Shown here one piece after another: positions 55,746 to 64,000 of a DNA stretch of 64,000 nucleotides. The DNA lies in contig NZ_CANLTQ010000010.1 in the NCBI RefSeq assembly GCF_947494025.1, forward strand, positions 1 to 64,000. The letters run 5' to 3'. Origin of the DNA: an uncultured Jannaschia sp. GTDB lineage: Bacteria; Pseudomonadota; Alphaproteobacteria; Rhodobacterales; Rhodobacteraceae. The notes beneath the pieces were generated by a model. The model did not search any database and was not told the origin of the DNA. It saw only the letters and a list, made by a program, of their open reading frames with translations. Each line of letters opens with the position of its first letter. Position 1 is the stretch's first letter. The translations under genes and the position numbers were made by a program.

Positions 55746-57539
55746 ATGAAACGTACCTATGTCCGCATTCTGGCGCTTCTGGACGCGAACCAGCGCAGGA
55801 GCTTCGGGCTTCTGATCGTCATGATGCTGGTCATGGGCTTGATGGATCTGGCCGGCGTCGCCTCGATCCTGCCGTTCCTCGCGGTGCTCGGCAATCCCGG
55901 GATCATCGAGGACCACGCCGCGCTCGGCTGGATCTACGAGTCCCTCGGCTTCAGCTCGAGCTATGCCTTCCTGCAGTTTCTGGGCCTCACGGTCTTTCTC
56001 ATGGTCATGGCCTCGATCGCGGTCAAGGCATTCACCTTCTACCTCGTGACGCGTTTCTCGAGAAGCGTGTCGACCGCGCTCGGCATCCGTCTCCTGCGGC
56101 AATACCTGGCGCGGCCGTTCGAATGGTTTCTGGGGCAGCATTCCGCGAATCTGGGTAATTCCGTGCTTTCGGAGGTGGCGCAGGTCGTGCTGGGCTCGAT
56201 CACGCCAGCGATCCGGGCGCTCGCCAACCTGATCGTGCTCCTGTTCCTCGTGGGGTTCCTCGTCATGCTGGAACCCGTGGGCGCGATCGTGATGGGGGTG
56301 CTGCTCGGCGGCTGCTTCGGGCTCGTCTACAAGCTCCTGCGCAATTACCTCCTCGAGATCGGCCGCGACCGGAAGGCGGCGATGGAGGAGCGCTACAAGA
56401 TCACGACGGAAGCCATGGGCGGCATCAAGGAGGTCAAGATCCTCGGTCTCGAGGATGCCTACATGAAGCGCTTCCTGAAGCCCTCCTGGCGGCTCGCGCG
56501 GCATCACGCGGCGGTGGCGCTCCTGGGCGAGATGCCGCGCTACGTGCTCGAGGGGCTGGGCTTCGGCGGCATGCTGGTCTTCATCCTCTACCTTCTGTGG
56601 AGCCACGACGGCAGCCTCGACACGGTGCTGCCGATCCTCGGGGCCTTCGCCTTCGCGGGGCTGAAGCTCATGCCGACGATACAGGTCCTGTTCCGGGATC
56701 TCGCGCAGATCCGCTTCGGCGAGACCGCCCTCGAAGCGCTCCACGACGACCTCGCCGCGCCCCTTCCTTCCCCGCCGCTGCGGCACCTCACCGGGGAACG
56801 GCCGATCCGGCTGCAGCGCGAACTCCGGATGGACCGTGTCAGCTACACCTATCCCGACGCCGAGCGGCCGGCGCTCGACGAGCTTTCGCTCGCGATCCCG
56901 GCCGGAACCAGCGCCGGTTTCGTGGGTCCGACCGGCGCGGGCAAGACCACGGCGATCGACGTGATCCTGGGCCTGCTCGTGCCCGCCTCGGGTCAGATCA
57001 GCGTCGACGGCACTCCGATCACGAAGGAGAACCTGCACCATTGGCAGGCCGAGATCGGCTACGTGCCGCAGACGATCTTCCTGTCCGACGATACCGTCGC
57101 GGCGAACATCGCCTTCGGCGAGGCCGAGATCGACCGGGAGGCCGTGCGGCGCGCGGCGCGCCTCGCCCATCTCGACGCGTTCGTGCAGACCCTGCCGCAG
57201 GGCTACGACACCGTCGTGGGCGAGCGCGGCGTGCGGTTCTCGGGCGGCCAGAGGCAACGGATCGGCATCGCGCGCGCGCTCTACCGCAATCCCGACATCG
57301 TGGTCTTCGACGAGGCCACGAGCGCGCTCGACAACGTGACCGAGCGGGCGGTGATGGATGCGATCCGCACGCTTCACGGCCAGAAGACCGTGATCATGAT
57401 CGCCCACCGCCTGACGACGGTGGCGCAGTGCGACACCATCTTCTTCCTGCGGGACGGCCGCCTCGACGGCAAGGGCGACTACGCCGCGCTGTCGCAGGAG
57501 AACCGGGCGTTCCGCAGCCTCGTGGCGGCGGCGGGATGA
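55746..57539 (+). CDS. ABC transporter, fused membrane and ATPase domains (PglK/MsbA-like flippase)
   Basis: 597 residues. The N-terminal half has six membrane segments (about 20-320); the C-terminal half is a nucleotide-binding domain with Walker [10 protein letters not shown] near 395, Q-loop [13 protein letters not shown] near 440, signature [15 protein letters not shown] near 498, Walker [13 protein letters not shown] near 519 and the switch His in MIAHRLTTV near 553. This is a homodimeric half-size exporter. Its [17 protein letters not shown] start and [15 protein letters not shown] near 224 are like those of PglK, the flippase of lipid-linked oligosaccharides. It likely flips the glycolipid intermediate to the periplasm. 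The start is the first ATG. Its stop overlaps the start of the sulfotransferase-like gene (ATGA at 57536-57539). Confidence 0.93.
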   Translation: MKRTYVRILALLDANQRRSFGLLIVMMLVMGLMDLAGVASILPFLAVLGNPGIIEDHAALGWIYESLGFSSSYAFLQFLGLTVFLMVMASIAVKAFTFYLVTRFSRSVSTALGIRLLRQYLARPFEWFLGQHSANLGNSVLSEVAQVVLGSITPAIRALANLIVLLFLVGFLVMLEPVGAIVMGVLLGGCFGLVYKLLRNYLLEIGRDRKAAMEERYKITTEAMGGIKEVKILGLEDAYMKRFLKPSWRLARHHAAVALLGEMPRYVLEGLGFGGMLVFILYLLWSHDGSLDTVLPILGAFAFAGLKLMPTIQVLFRDLAQIRFGETALEALHDDLAAPLPSPPLRHLTGERPIRLQRELRMDRVSYTYPDAERPALDELSLAIPAGTSAGFVGPTGAGKTTAIDVILGLLVPASGQISVDGTPITKENLHHWQAEIGYVPQTIFLSDDTVAANIAFGEAEIDREAVRRAARLAHLDAFVQTLPQGYDTVVGERGVRFSGGQRQRIGIARALYRNPDIVVFDEATSALDNVTERAVMDAIRTLHGQKTVIMIAHRLTTVAQCDTIFFLRDGRLDGKGDYAALSQENRAFRSLVAAAG

Positions 57540-58501
57540 GCGGGCGGGACGCGCCGGAGCGACCGCTCCATCTTCACGTCGGACTTCCCAAGACCGCGTC
57601 CACCTTCCTGCAGAACCAGGTCTTCCCGGCTCTCGACCATCTCGCGGTGCGGACCGTGCCGCGAACCCGCCTGTTCCGGGAGCGGGCCGACGCGGCCGTC
57701 GAGTTCCGCACATTCGCCTGCGCGCTGCGCCGCTCGGCGGCGCTCTGGCCGTCGATCGGAGAGCCGCTCCTCGACGAGTTGCTCGGACCCGACGCCGATG
57801 GCCGGCGGGGCCTTCTCGTCTCCGACGAGGCCATCGGGCGGGCGGCGAGCCGGCCCGAAGGGCTCGCGGCGCATCTGTCGGCCTTCGCGAGCCTTGCCCG
57901 GGCGCGCGGATTCGCCCGGCCCCGTATCGTGGCCTTCCTGCGGCGGCAGGACCACTGGCTGGCCTCGCATTACGCCCAGATCTCGGATCGCAAGCGCGGC
58001 GCCGGCGAGGCCGGGTTCCGGGCGACGGTCGCGGCCACGCTGGACCCCGCGGCGCAAAAGCACGGATTCGGCACGTTGCTCGATTACGCGGCGCTGCGGG
58101 CGGCGCTCGTGGATGTCGCCGGCGAGGACGGGGTTCTCCTGCTGCCTCACGAGGCGCTCGTGGCCGAACCCGAGCCGACGCTCCGCCGTCTTCTCGACTG
58201 GCTCGGCACGCCGCCCGCGCTCGCGGAGCGGCTCGCGACCGCGAAAGGACGCGACAATGTCCGCTCGGACACGGCCGGGAGCGTCCTGCAATGGCAATTG
58301 CGTCCGCCCTCGATCCCCCTGCCGCGCGGCCGCAGGCTGGCGCTGCCGGCCGGGATCTGGCCCGCGCGCCGGATTTCGCTCCCCGCCGACCTGTCCCGCC
58401 GCATCCTCGGCGCCTACGGGGACAGCAACCGCGACGTCGCGGCGGCGACGGGCCTCGATCTCGGCCGCTGGGGCTATTTCGCCGGCCCCGCCACGGTCTG
58501 A
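57536..58501 (+). CDS. Sulfotransferase-like protein
   Basis: 321 residues. The N-terminus LHLHVGLPKTASTFLQNQVF (residues 11-30) is a clear PAPS 5'-phosphosulfate loop (P-K-T-x-S/T-T). RIVAFLRRQDHWLASHYAQIS near 136 replaces the canonical R-x-P-x-x-R-x-x-S block, keeping R and S, and VLLLPHEALVAEPEPTLRRLLDWLG near 202 matches the family. It is more divergent than the enzyme at 22181-23074, and such divergent members may act on proteins or sugars. Translational coupling to the ABC flippase (ATGA) suggests that it modifies the flipped glycan. It converges with a GT2 gene 10 bases downstream. Confidence 0.8.
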   Translation: MSGRDAPERPLHLHVGLPKTASTFLQNQVFPALDHLAVRTVPRTRLFRERADAAVEFRTFACALRRSAALWPSIGEPLLDELLGPDADGRRGLLVSDEAIGRAASRPEGLAAHLSAFASLARARGFARPRIVAFLRRQDHWLASHYAQISDRKRGAGEAGFRATVAATLDPAAQKHGFGTLLDYAALRAALVDVAGEDGVLLLPHEALVAEPEPTLRRLLDWLGTPPALAERLATAKGRDNVRSDTAGSVLQWQLRPPSIPLPRGRRLALPAGIWPARRISLPADLSRRILGAYGDSNRDVAAATGLDLGRWGYFAGPATV

Positions 58502-58511
58502 GCTTTCGTCT

Positions 58512-60422
58512 TCAGCCGGAGGGCGCCTGCCCGGACGACGCCTGCCGAGCGTGATGCCCGGCCTCGAGGCGGCGGAGACCGGCCCGCAGGGCATACGGGG
58601 CCATCATGTAGGGCAGCCAGGCCAGATGCGACCGGCCGGGCTTCTCCGCCAGCGCCGCGAGCACCAGGGCCCGCCCCTTCCACGCCAGGCCCTCCGGCTC
58701 GCGCAGCTCGCGCCGGGCGCTTTCCATCAGATAGGCCCGCGCCTGCCCGGTCCGGCGCAGGGCGTGGCGGTTGCGTCGCCACAGCATCTCGCGCGCCGTC
58801 ATGTTGGCGCGGAACGCCCGGGAGCGCCGGTCCGGCCCGTCGTCGCGATAGACCACGAGCGGGCCGGGCACGGCCGCGACATCGTAGAGCCGGGCCACGC
58901 GCTGCAGCCAGTCCCAGTCCTCGATCGCGGGCAGGGACGGATCGAAGCCGCCGATCGCCGCCACCGCCTCGCGGCGGACCAGCCCGCTCGAGGTCGGGGC
59001 CCGCACCGGATTGTCGAGGAGCGCGGCGTCGAAGATGTGCCCCGACGGCCCCGCCCGGTGCGCGACCGATCCCTCCGGGCCCGCGATCTCGAGGCCGGTA
59101 TGGCAGAACCCCACGCGGGGGGGCAGCGGCAGCATCAGCGCCATCTGCCGCGCGAGCTTTTCGGGCCGCCAGAGATCGTCGGAATCGAGAAACGCGATCC
59201 ACGCGCCCCGGGCCTCCGCCACGCCGCGGTTGCGCGCGCGGGCGACGCCGCCATTGCTCTGCCGGATCACGCGCAGGCGCGGATCGCCGATCCGGGCGAG
59301 CCGTTCGGCGGTTCCGTCGGTGGAGCCGTCGTCGACCACGAGAAGCTCGAGATCCCGCCAGGTCTGCGCGAGGACGCTCGACGCGGCCTGTGCGACGAGG
59401 GCGGCGCGGTTCCAGGTCGGAATGACGACGCTGACCAAGGGGCCGGTGCGGGGCAGGGGGCCGACCGATGCGGGTAACGCCGCCGGCGGGGGCGGCGTCG
59501 CCGGCGGCGTCCGCCATTCGGCGCGGCGCGCGGCCAGCCGGGCGGTGAAATTCGTCGTCCGGTGGCGAAGGACGGCGCCCGGCGGGGACCCGCCCGCGCG
59601 GCGCAGGAGGGCGGCGATCTCGCCCGTGACCGCGTGGCCGCCGGCATCCCGCGCCAGTTCGCCGAGGGCCTGGGCCAGGGGCGCGCGATAGGCGCGGAGG
59701 CGTCCGGCCTCCTCGAGCGCCGCGACCGTGTTCGCGAGCGCCCGGAGCCGCGACCGCAATCCCGCCTCCGAGAAGCGGCGCCCGCTCAGCGAGACCGATC
59801 CCTCCGGCGCCCGCCGGTAGAGCGCGAGCCCGTCCCCGATCGGGATCCCCTCGACACCGCGCGCGAAGGCGCGGCGCACGAGGTCGCCGTCGTCGTCGAC
59901 GCCGCAACACTCGTCCCAGCCGCCCGCGGCCTCGAGCCCGGCCCGCGTCCAGAGGATCGCGCAGGGCGGCCAGTAGCGCCCGGTGAGCCAGCCGGCGAGC
60001 AGGTCCCGACCCGGCCGGGGCGGCGGAACGGAGGGCGGCCGGGCGATCCAGGCATCGCCTTCGAGCTCGTAGCGGTCCCAAGGGCACAGGGCGAAGGCGC
60101 GGTCCCGCCCCTCGAGCGCGGCGACGAGCGCGGCGAGCGTCGGCGGAGTCACGAGGTCGTCGGCGTCGAGGAACATCAGCCGGTCGCCCGTGGCCGCTTC
60201 GGCGCCGATGTTGCGCGCCACCGTCGCGCCCCGGGCGGGGCCGGCCAGCACGCGCACCGGGGGGCCGAAACCGGCCGCGATGGCGCGGCTCTCGTCGGTG
60301 GAACCGTCATCGACCACGATCACCTCGTCCGGCGGCCGGGTCTGGTTGAGGATCGCGCGCAGCGTCTGGGCAAGGAACGCGGCGCCGTTGCGGCAGGGCA
60401 CGATCACGGAGAGGCGGGTCAT
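58512..60422 (-). CDS. Bifunctional protein with two GT2 domains
   Basis: 636 residues. The first GT-A domain starts with LSVIVPCRNGAAFL and has VVDDGSTDES (37-46) and the metal-binding DADD (86-89). The second starts near residue 329 with VSVVIPTWNRAALV and has VVDDGSTDGT near 362 and FLDSDDLWRPEKLA near 411, then an ED-like IEDWDWLQRV near 480. The linker (about 290-325) is Pro/Ala/Arg-rich. Two domains probably add two successive sugars. There is no membrane anchor except weak C-terminal hydrophobicity. Its start codon overlaps the stop of the upstream GT61 gene (ATGA at 60419-60422 on the minus strand), so it is the last gene of a leftward three-gene operon. Confidence 0.9.
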   Translation of the reverse strand: MTRLSVIVPCRNGAAFLAQTLRAILNQTRPPDEVIVVDDGSTDESRAIAAGFGPPVRVLAGPARGATVARNIGAEAATGDRLMFLDADDLVTPPTLAALVAALEGRDRAFALCPWDRYELEGDAWIARPPSVPPPRPGRDLLAGWLTGRYWPPCAILWTRAGLEAAGGWDECCGVDDDGDLVRRAFARGVEGIPIGDGLALYRRAPEGSVSLSGRRFSEAGLRSRLRALANTVAALEEAGRLRAYRAPLAQALGELARDAGGHAVTGEIAALLRRAGGSPPGAVLRHRTTNFTARLAARRAEWRTPPATPPPPAALPASVGPLPRTGPLVSVVIPTWNRAALVAQAASSVLAQTWRDLELLVVDDGSTDGTAERLARIGDPRLRVIRQSNGGVARARNRGVAEARGAWIAFLDSDDLWRPEKLARQMALMLPLPPRVGFCHTGLEIAGPEGSVAHRAGPSGHIFDAALLDNPVRAPTSSGLVRREAVAAIGGFDPSLPAIEDWDWLQRVARLYDVAAVPGPLVVYRDDGPDRRSRAFRANMTAREMLWRRNRHALRRTGQARAYLMESARRELREPEGLAWKGRALVLAALAEKPGRSHLAWLPYMMAPYALRAGLRRLEAGHHARQASSGQAPSG

Positions 60423-61600
60423 CCGGCCACGTCCAGCGCGGCCTCCACCGCCTCCGGGTCGACCGCAAGGTCGCGGCGGAGCGGATGGCCCGCGCCGACG
60501 CCGCGGGCCGCGACGTAGCCGTAGCGGTGGCCGAGCGCGGCGGCCATGGCGTAGAAGTTCGGGTTCGGATAGCCGGGATCGGCGATCTCGACGATGGTCG
60601 TGCCCGGGGCGCAGAACAGCATGTTCGCGAGTCCCGCGCCGTGCGGGGCGAGCAGGATCCGCGTCCGCGCCATCAGCGCGACCTGCGCGTCGAAGCCGAG
60701 CCGCTCCATCTCGACCGCCTCGAAGCCGCGCCCCCGCAGGAGCGGCAGCAGCGTCTCCTCGCCCAGAAGGCTGCGCCCGCGGGCCGACCGGCGGCTGACG
60801 AAGACCTTGTCCTCACCTGCCGACGCGTCCGCGGCCGCGGCGCGGGCGGCGCCCAGAAGCTCGGGGCGGAAGCGGTCGCATTCGAGCACGAGAAGCTCCT
60901 CGGCGGCGAGCGCCGCGCCGCGCGGCAGCTCGGCCGCGGGACGCACCCCGATCCGTTCGAGGCTCGCGTCGAGCCAGACGGGGCGGCCGGCGGGCAGGAC
61001 GAGGTCGCCCAGCAGACCCCGGTCGCGCAGGAAGACGAGCTTGCCCAGATGCGCGGTGAACCAGTGCGCGTAATTGTCGAAGACCCGCTCCGCGATCCAG
61101 ACGGCGCGCCGCCGATGCAGGTCGGGCGTGCGCCGCGCCAGGGCCGCGTGGAAGGGGCGGTGGCGGATCTCCCGCAGATCGAGGCTCCGTCCGGCCGCGT
61201 CGAGGATCGCGGGGGCGAAGTCGCCGGCGGGCGTTTGTCCCGCGAGCACCCGCGCATTCGCAATCCGCAGCAGGCGGGTGGGTCCGGCGGTGCGCGTCGG
61301 CACGTCGCGGAAGGCGAAGCCGAACCATCCGGGATCGGAGGAGAGATCCGACGCGGCGCGACCGAGGGGAAGGTCGGTCGCGACCGTCGTGGCGGGATGG
61401 ATCGTTTCCGCGATCGCGGCCTTCGCCGCCGGGACGTGGCGCCGGTAGCGCCCGCCCAGCAGCGCGGGCGGCAGTCCGGCCTGCGCCGCCCGGCCGGCCC
61501 AGCGGTCGCGCCACCAGCGCAGCCGGCGGCCGGCCCGGCCGCGCAGGCCGGTGATCTCGGCCTCGGCGGGCGAGACGTAGAGGGGCACGTGCTGGCTCAT
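60419..61600 (-). CDS. Glycosyltransferase family 61 (capsular polysaccharide type)
   Basis: 393 residues. Family blocks: IAERVFDNYAHWFTAHLGKL near 192 (His-Trp pair), VFVSRRSARGRSLLGEE near 288, RGRGFEAVEMERLGF, and PHGAGLANMLFCAPGTTIVEI near 340, the GAHGAGL-type block. These define GT61 (DUF563) transferases in capsule and exopolysaccharide synthesis. The start at 61600 is chosen because AAGGAA precedes it and the first 22 upstream residues are not family-like. It begins 16 bases after the GT4 gene stop and overlaps the GT2 start, so it is the middle gene of the operon. It is the second GT61 in the window; the two share the block order but little else. Confidence 0.9.
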   Translation of the reverse strand: MSQHVPLYVSPAEAEITGLRGRAGRRLRWWRDRWAGRAAQAGLPPALLGGRYRRHVPAAKAAIAETIHPATTVATDLPLGRAASDLSSDPGWFGFAFRDVPTRTAGPTRLLRIANARVLAGQTPAGDFAPAILDAAGRSLDLREIRHRPFHAALARRTPDLHRRRAVWIAERVFDNYAHWFTAHLGKLVFLRDRGLLGDLVLPAGRPVWLDASLERIGVRPAAELPRGAALAAEELLVLECDRFRPELLGAARAAAADASAGEDKVFVSRRSARGRSLLGEETLLPLLRGRGFEAVEMERLGFDAQVALMARTRILLAPHGAGLANMLFCAPGTTIVEIADPGYPNPNFYAMAAALGHRYGYVAARGVGAGHPLRRDLAVDPEAVEAALDVAG

Positions 61601-61616
61601 GTCGGCTTCGTTTCCT

Positions 61617-62699
61617 TCACGTCGCGAGCGTCCGGAACAGCGCGGCGTAGCGTCCGTAGCAGGCATCGTCCGAGAAGTGCTCCGCCCGCGCCCGGGCCGC
61701 CCGGCGGGACAGCCCGCTTTCGGTCGACAATCCCCGCGCCAGCGCCGCGCGGAAGGCGGAAGCGTCGTCGGGCGGAACCACGATGCCGGTCCCCTCGCTC
61801 AGCACGTCCGGGATGCCGCCGATCGCGGTCGCGACCGCCGGCGTGCCGCAGGCCAGCGCCTCCAGAAGGGCGAGCGGCATCCCTTCGCGGCGGGAAGGCA
61901 TGGCGAAGAGGCGTGCCCGGCGCAGTTCCTCCCGCAGTTGCTCGGGTCCGAGATGACCGGCGAGGCGGACGCGCGCGCCGAGGTCGAGTTCCGCGATCCG
62001 CCGCTCGAGCAGGGCGCGCTCCGCGCCCTCGCCGGCGATCGTGCAGCACGCCTCCGGCAGCCCGGCCAGGGCCTCGAGGAGGATATCGAAGCCCTTGATC
62101 GGCAGAAGCCGCCCCGAGGCCACGATCCGGTCGGGCTCCGGCTCCGAGGGGCCGGGACGCCAGAACGCGGTGTCGGCCCCGTTCGCGATCATGTGCAGCC
62201 GGTCTTCGGGGGCGCCGCGCGTCTGCGCCACGCGCGCGAGTTCGCGCGAGACGACCGTGACGGCGTCCGCGGCGGCGAGAAAGCCCGGAAGCCGCGCCGC
62301 CATCGCCGGCGTCGGGTCGAGCAGGTCGGCGCCGTGACCGGACAGGACCAGCCGGTACCGGAAGACCGGACGCAGCGCGACGAGATAGGCCGCCGCGCCG
62401 GTGACGAAATGCAGGTTCACCACGTCCGGCCGGATCCGTGCGAGGAGGCGGGCGAGCCGCAGGAGTGAGCGCCCCGCGTCGGGCAGCGCCCGCAGCGCGG
62501 GGCGGCCGCCCTGTCCCGCCCCGACCTCCAGGGTCAGCCGCGCGCCGGGCGCCGCCTCGTCGGGGCCGGCCCGGACCGGCGCGAGACCATGCGACGGAAG
62601 CGTCTCGACAAGGCGGTCCATCATGCGCTGCACCCCGCCGCGATCCGATCGGGGCGTGGCCGAGACGAGCAGGACCCGGGGAGGTCGCGGTGCGGTCAT
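61617..62699 (-). CDS. Glycosyltransferase family 4 (GT-B fold)
   Basis: 360 residues. The N-terminus VLLVSATPRSDRGGVQRMMDRL is the GT4 beta1/loop with the Gly-Gly of the acceptor site; VVNLHFVTGAAAYL is near 92. The nucleotide-sugar half has RIVASGRLLPIKGFDILLEAL near 194 and the E-x7-E segment SRREGMPLALLEALACGTPAVATAIGG near 270. It adds a sugar by a retaining mechanism to a lipid-linked intermediate. The start at 62699 has GAGG six bases upstream; the 76 codons before it are not protein-like. It is the first gene of the leftward operon, so its promoter should lie in 62700-63122. Confidence 0.9.
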   Translation of the reverse strand: MTAPRPPRVLLVSATPRSDRGGVQRMMDRLVETLPSHGLAPVRAGPDEAAPGARLTLEVGAGQGGRPALRALPDAGRSLLRLARLLARIRPDVVNLHFVTGAAAYLVALRPVFRYRLVLSGHGADLLDPTPAMAARLPGFLAAADAVTVVSRELARVAQTRGAPEDRLHMIANGADTAFWRPGPSEPEPDRIVASGRLLPIKGFDILLEALAGLPEACCTIAGEGAERALLERRIAELDLGARVRLAGHLGPEQLREELRRARLFAMPSRREGMPLALLEALACGTPAVATAIGGIPDVLSEGTGIVVPPDDASAFRAALARGLSTESGLSRRAARARAEHFSDDACYGRYAALFRTLAT

Positions 62700-63122
62700 G
62701 TGGATCCTCGATCGGTCCGGGTCGGGACGAGCTATAGAATCCGGGTCTCGCTGCACCAGCCCGAAAGCGTCCGCTCCGGGGCCGGCATCTTCCCTGGACC
62801 TTCTGTGAAAGGACGCTCTTTCCGGCAGACAGAACGTACGCAACCGCACGAAAATCATCGTGGCGAGAAGGGAACCGCCGACGGATGTTCTCATGTTACG
62901 ACACGTGTTTACAAATCCTTGAACCATGCTTAGCCGAAAAGATTAACGGCTCGGCGCTGGATGTGGTGTGAACCCGAGGGAAGTAAGGATTAACGAACTT
63001 CTTCGAAATCGGGAACAGGATCGGGCCATATCGCTTGGTCCGAAGTATGGTCCGTTTTTTTCCTGCTGATCGCCTGCGGCCGATCCTCGAGTACAGAAAT
63101 TTTGGAATTATGAGGTTGCCCG
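62700..63122. other. Divergent regulatory region, no supported gene
   Basis: 423 bases separating the leftward GT operon from the rightward flavoprotein gene. The 62920-63010 stretch is AT-richer and has two ATTAACG-type elements (62941 and 62990). The flavoprotein gene has GAGG seven bases before its start. No small gene is supported. Confidence 0.45.

Positions 63123-64000
<878 letters not shown>

Overview
The window is GC-rich DNA. It looks like part of an extrachromosomal replicon (large plasmid or chromid) of an alphaproteobacterium, most likely a member of the Rhodobacterales (roseobacter/Paracoccaceae). Three observations support this. There is a complete plasmid replication and partition block at about 14.4-18.5 kb: a RepA-type (RPA family) initiator, an iteron origin with a perfect DnaA box, parA, parB and parS-like palindromes. 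A VPLPA-CTERM surface protein lies at about 33 kb. Codon use strongly avoids TTA/CTA/TCA. No rRNA, tRNA, CRISPR array or intact insertion sequence was seen.

Layout. 0-0.8 kb: end of a secreted multidomain esterase, closed by a clear terminator. 0.9-13 kb: glycan assembly genes. These are two membrane GT2 enzymes; a tightly overlapping four-gene operon (metal-hydrolase-like protein, GT4, methyltransferase, GlpD-like flavoenzyme); a short-chain epimerase/reductase; a membrane flippase-like protein; a hexapeptide acyltransferase; and a membrane (PMT/ArnT-like) glycosyltransferase. 13.1-18.5 kb: AI-2E family transporter, repA, oriV, parAB and parS. 18.5-25.5 kb: a beta-helix protein, a sulfotransferase, manC (GDP-mannose supply) and a FitAB/VapBC-like toxin-antitoxin pair. 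25.9-32.7 kb: sugar oxidoreductase, aldo/keto-reductase-like protein, WecG/TagA transferase, GT4, GT2 and GT61 enzymes. 32.8-33.4 kb: the VPLPA-CTERM protein. 34.1-53.8 kb: one uninterrupted gene for a 6574-residue mosaic surface protein. 54.7-64 kb: more polysaccharide genes, including a GT2-like enzyme, an ABC flippase, a second sulfotransferase-like protein, a double GT2, GT61, GT4 and a UDP-galactopyranose-mutase-like flavoprotein cut by the window end.

Together the genes suggest a replicon devoted to the cell surface: making, modifying (acyl, methyl, probably sulfate) and flipping one or more polysaccharides or glycolipids, and displaying very large carbohydrate-binding proteins. This resembles the RepA-type biofilm plasmids known from roseobacters, although here the visible sugar-nucleotide gene is manC rather than a rhamnose operon. 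The most unusual items are the giant protein with its four-fold composite repeat, the GlpD-like enzyme inside a glycan operon, and the parS-like palindromes with an expanded core.
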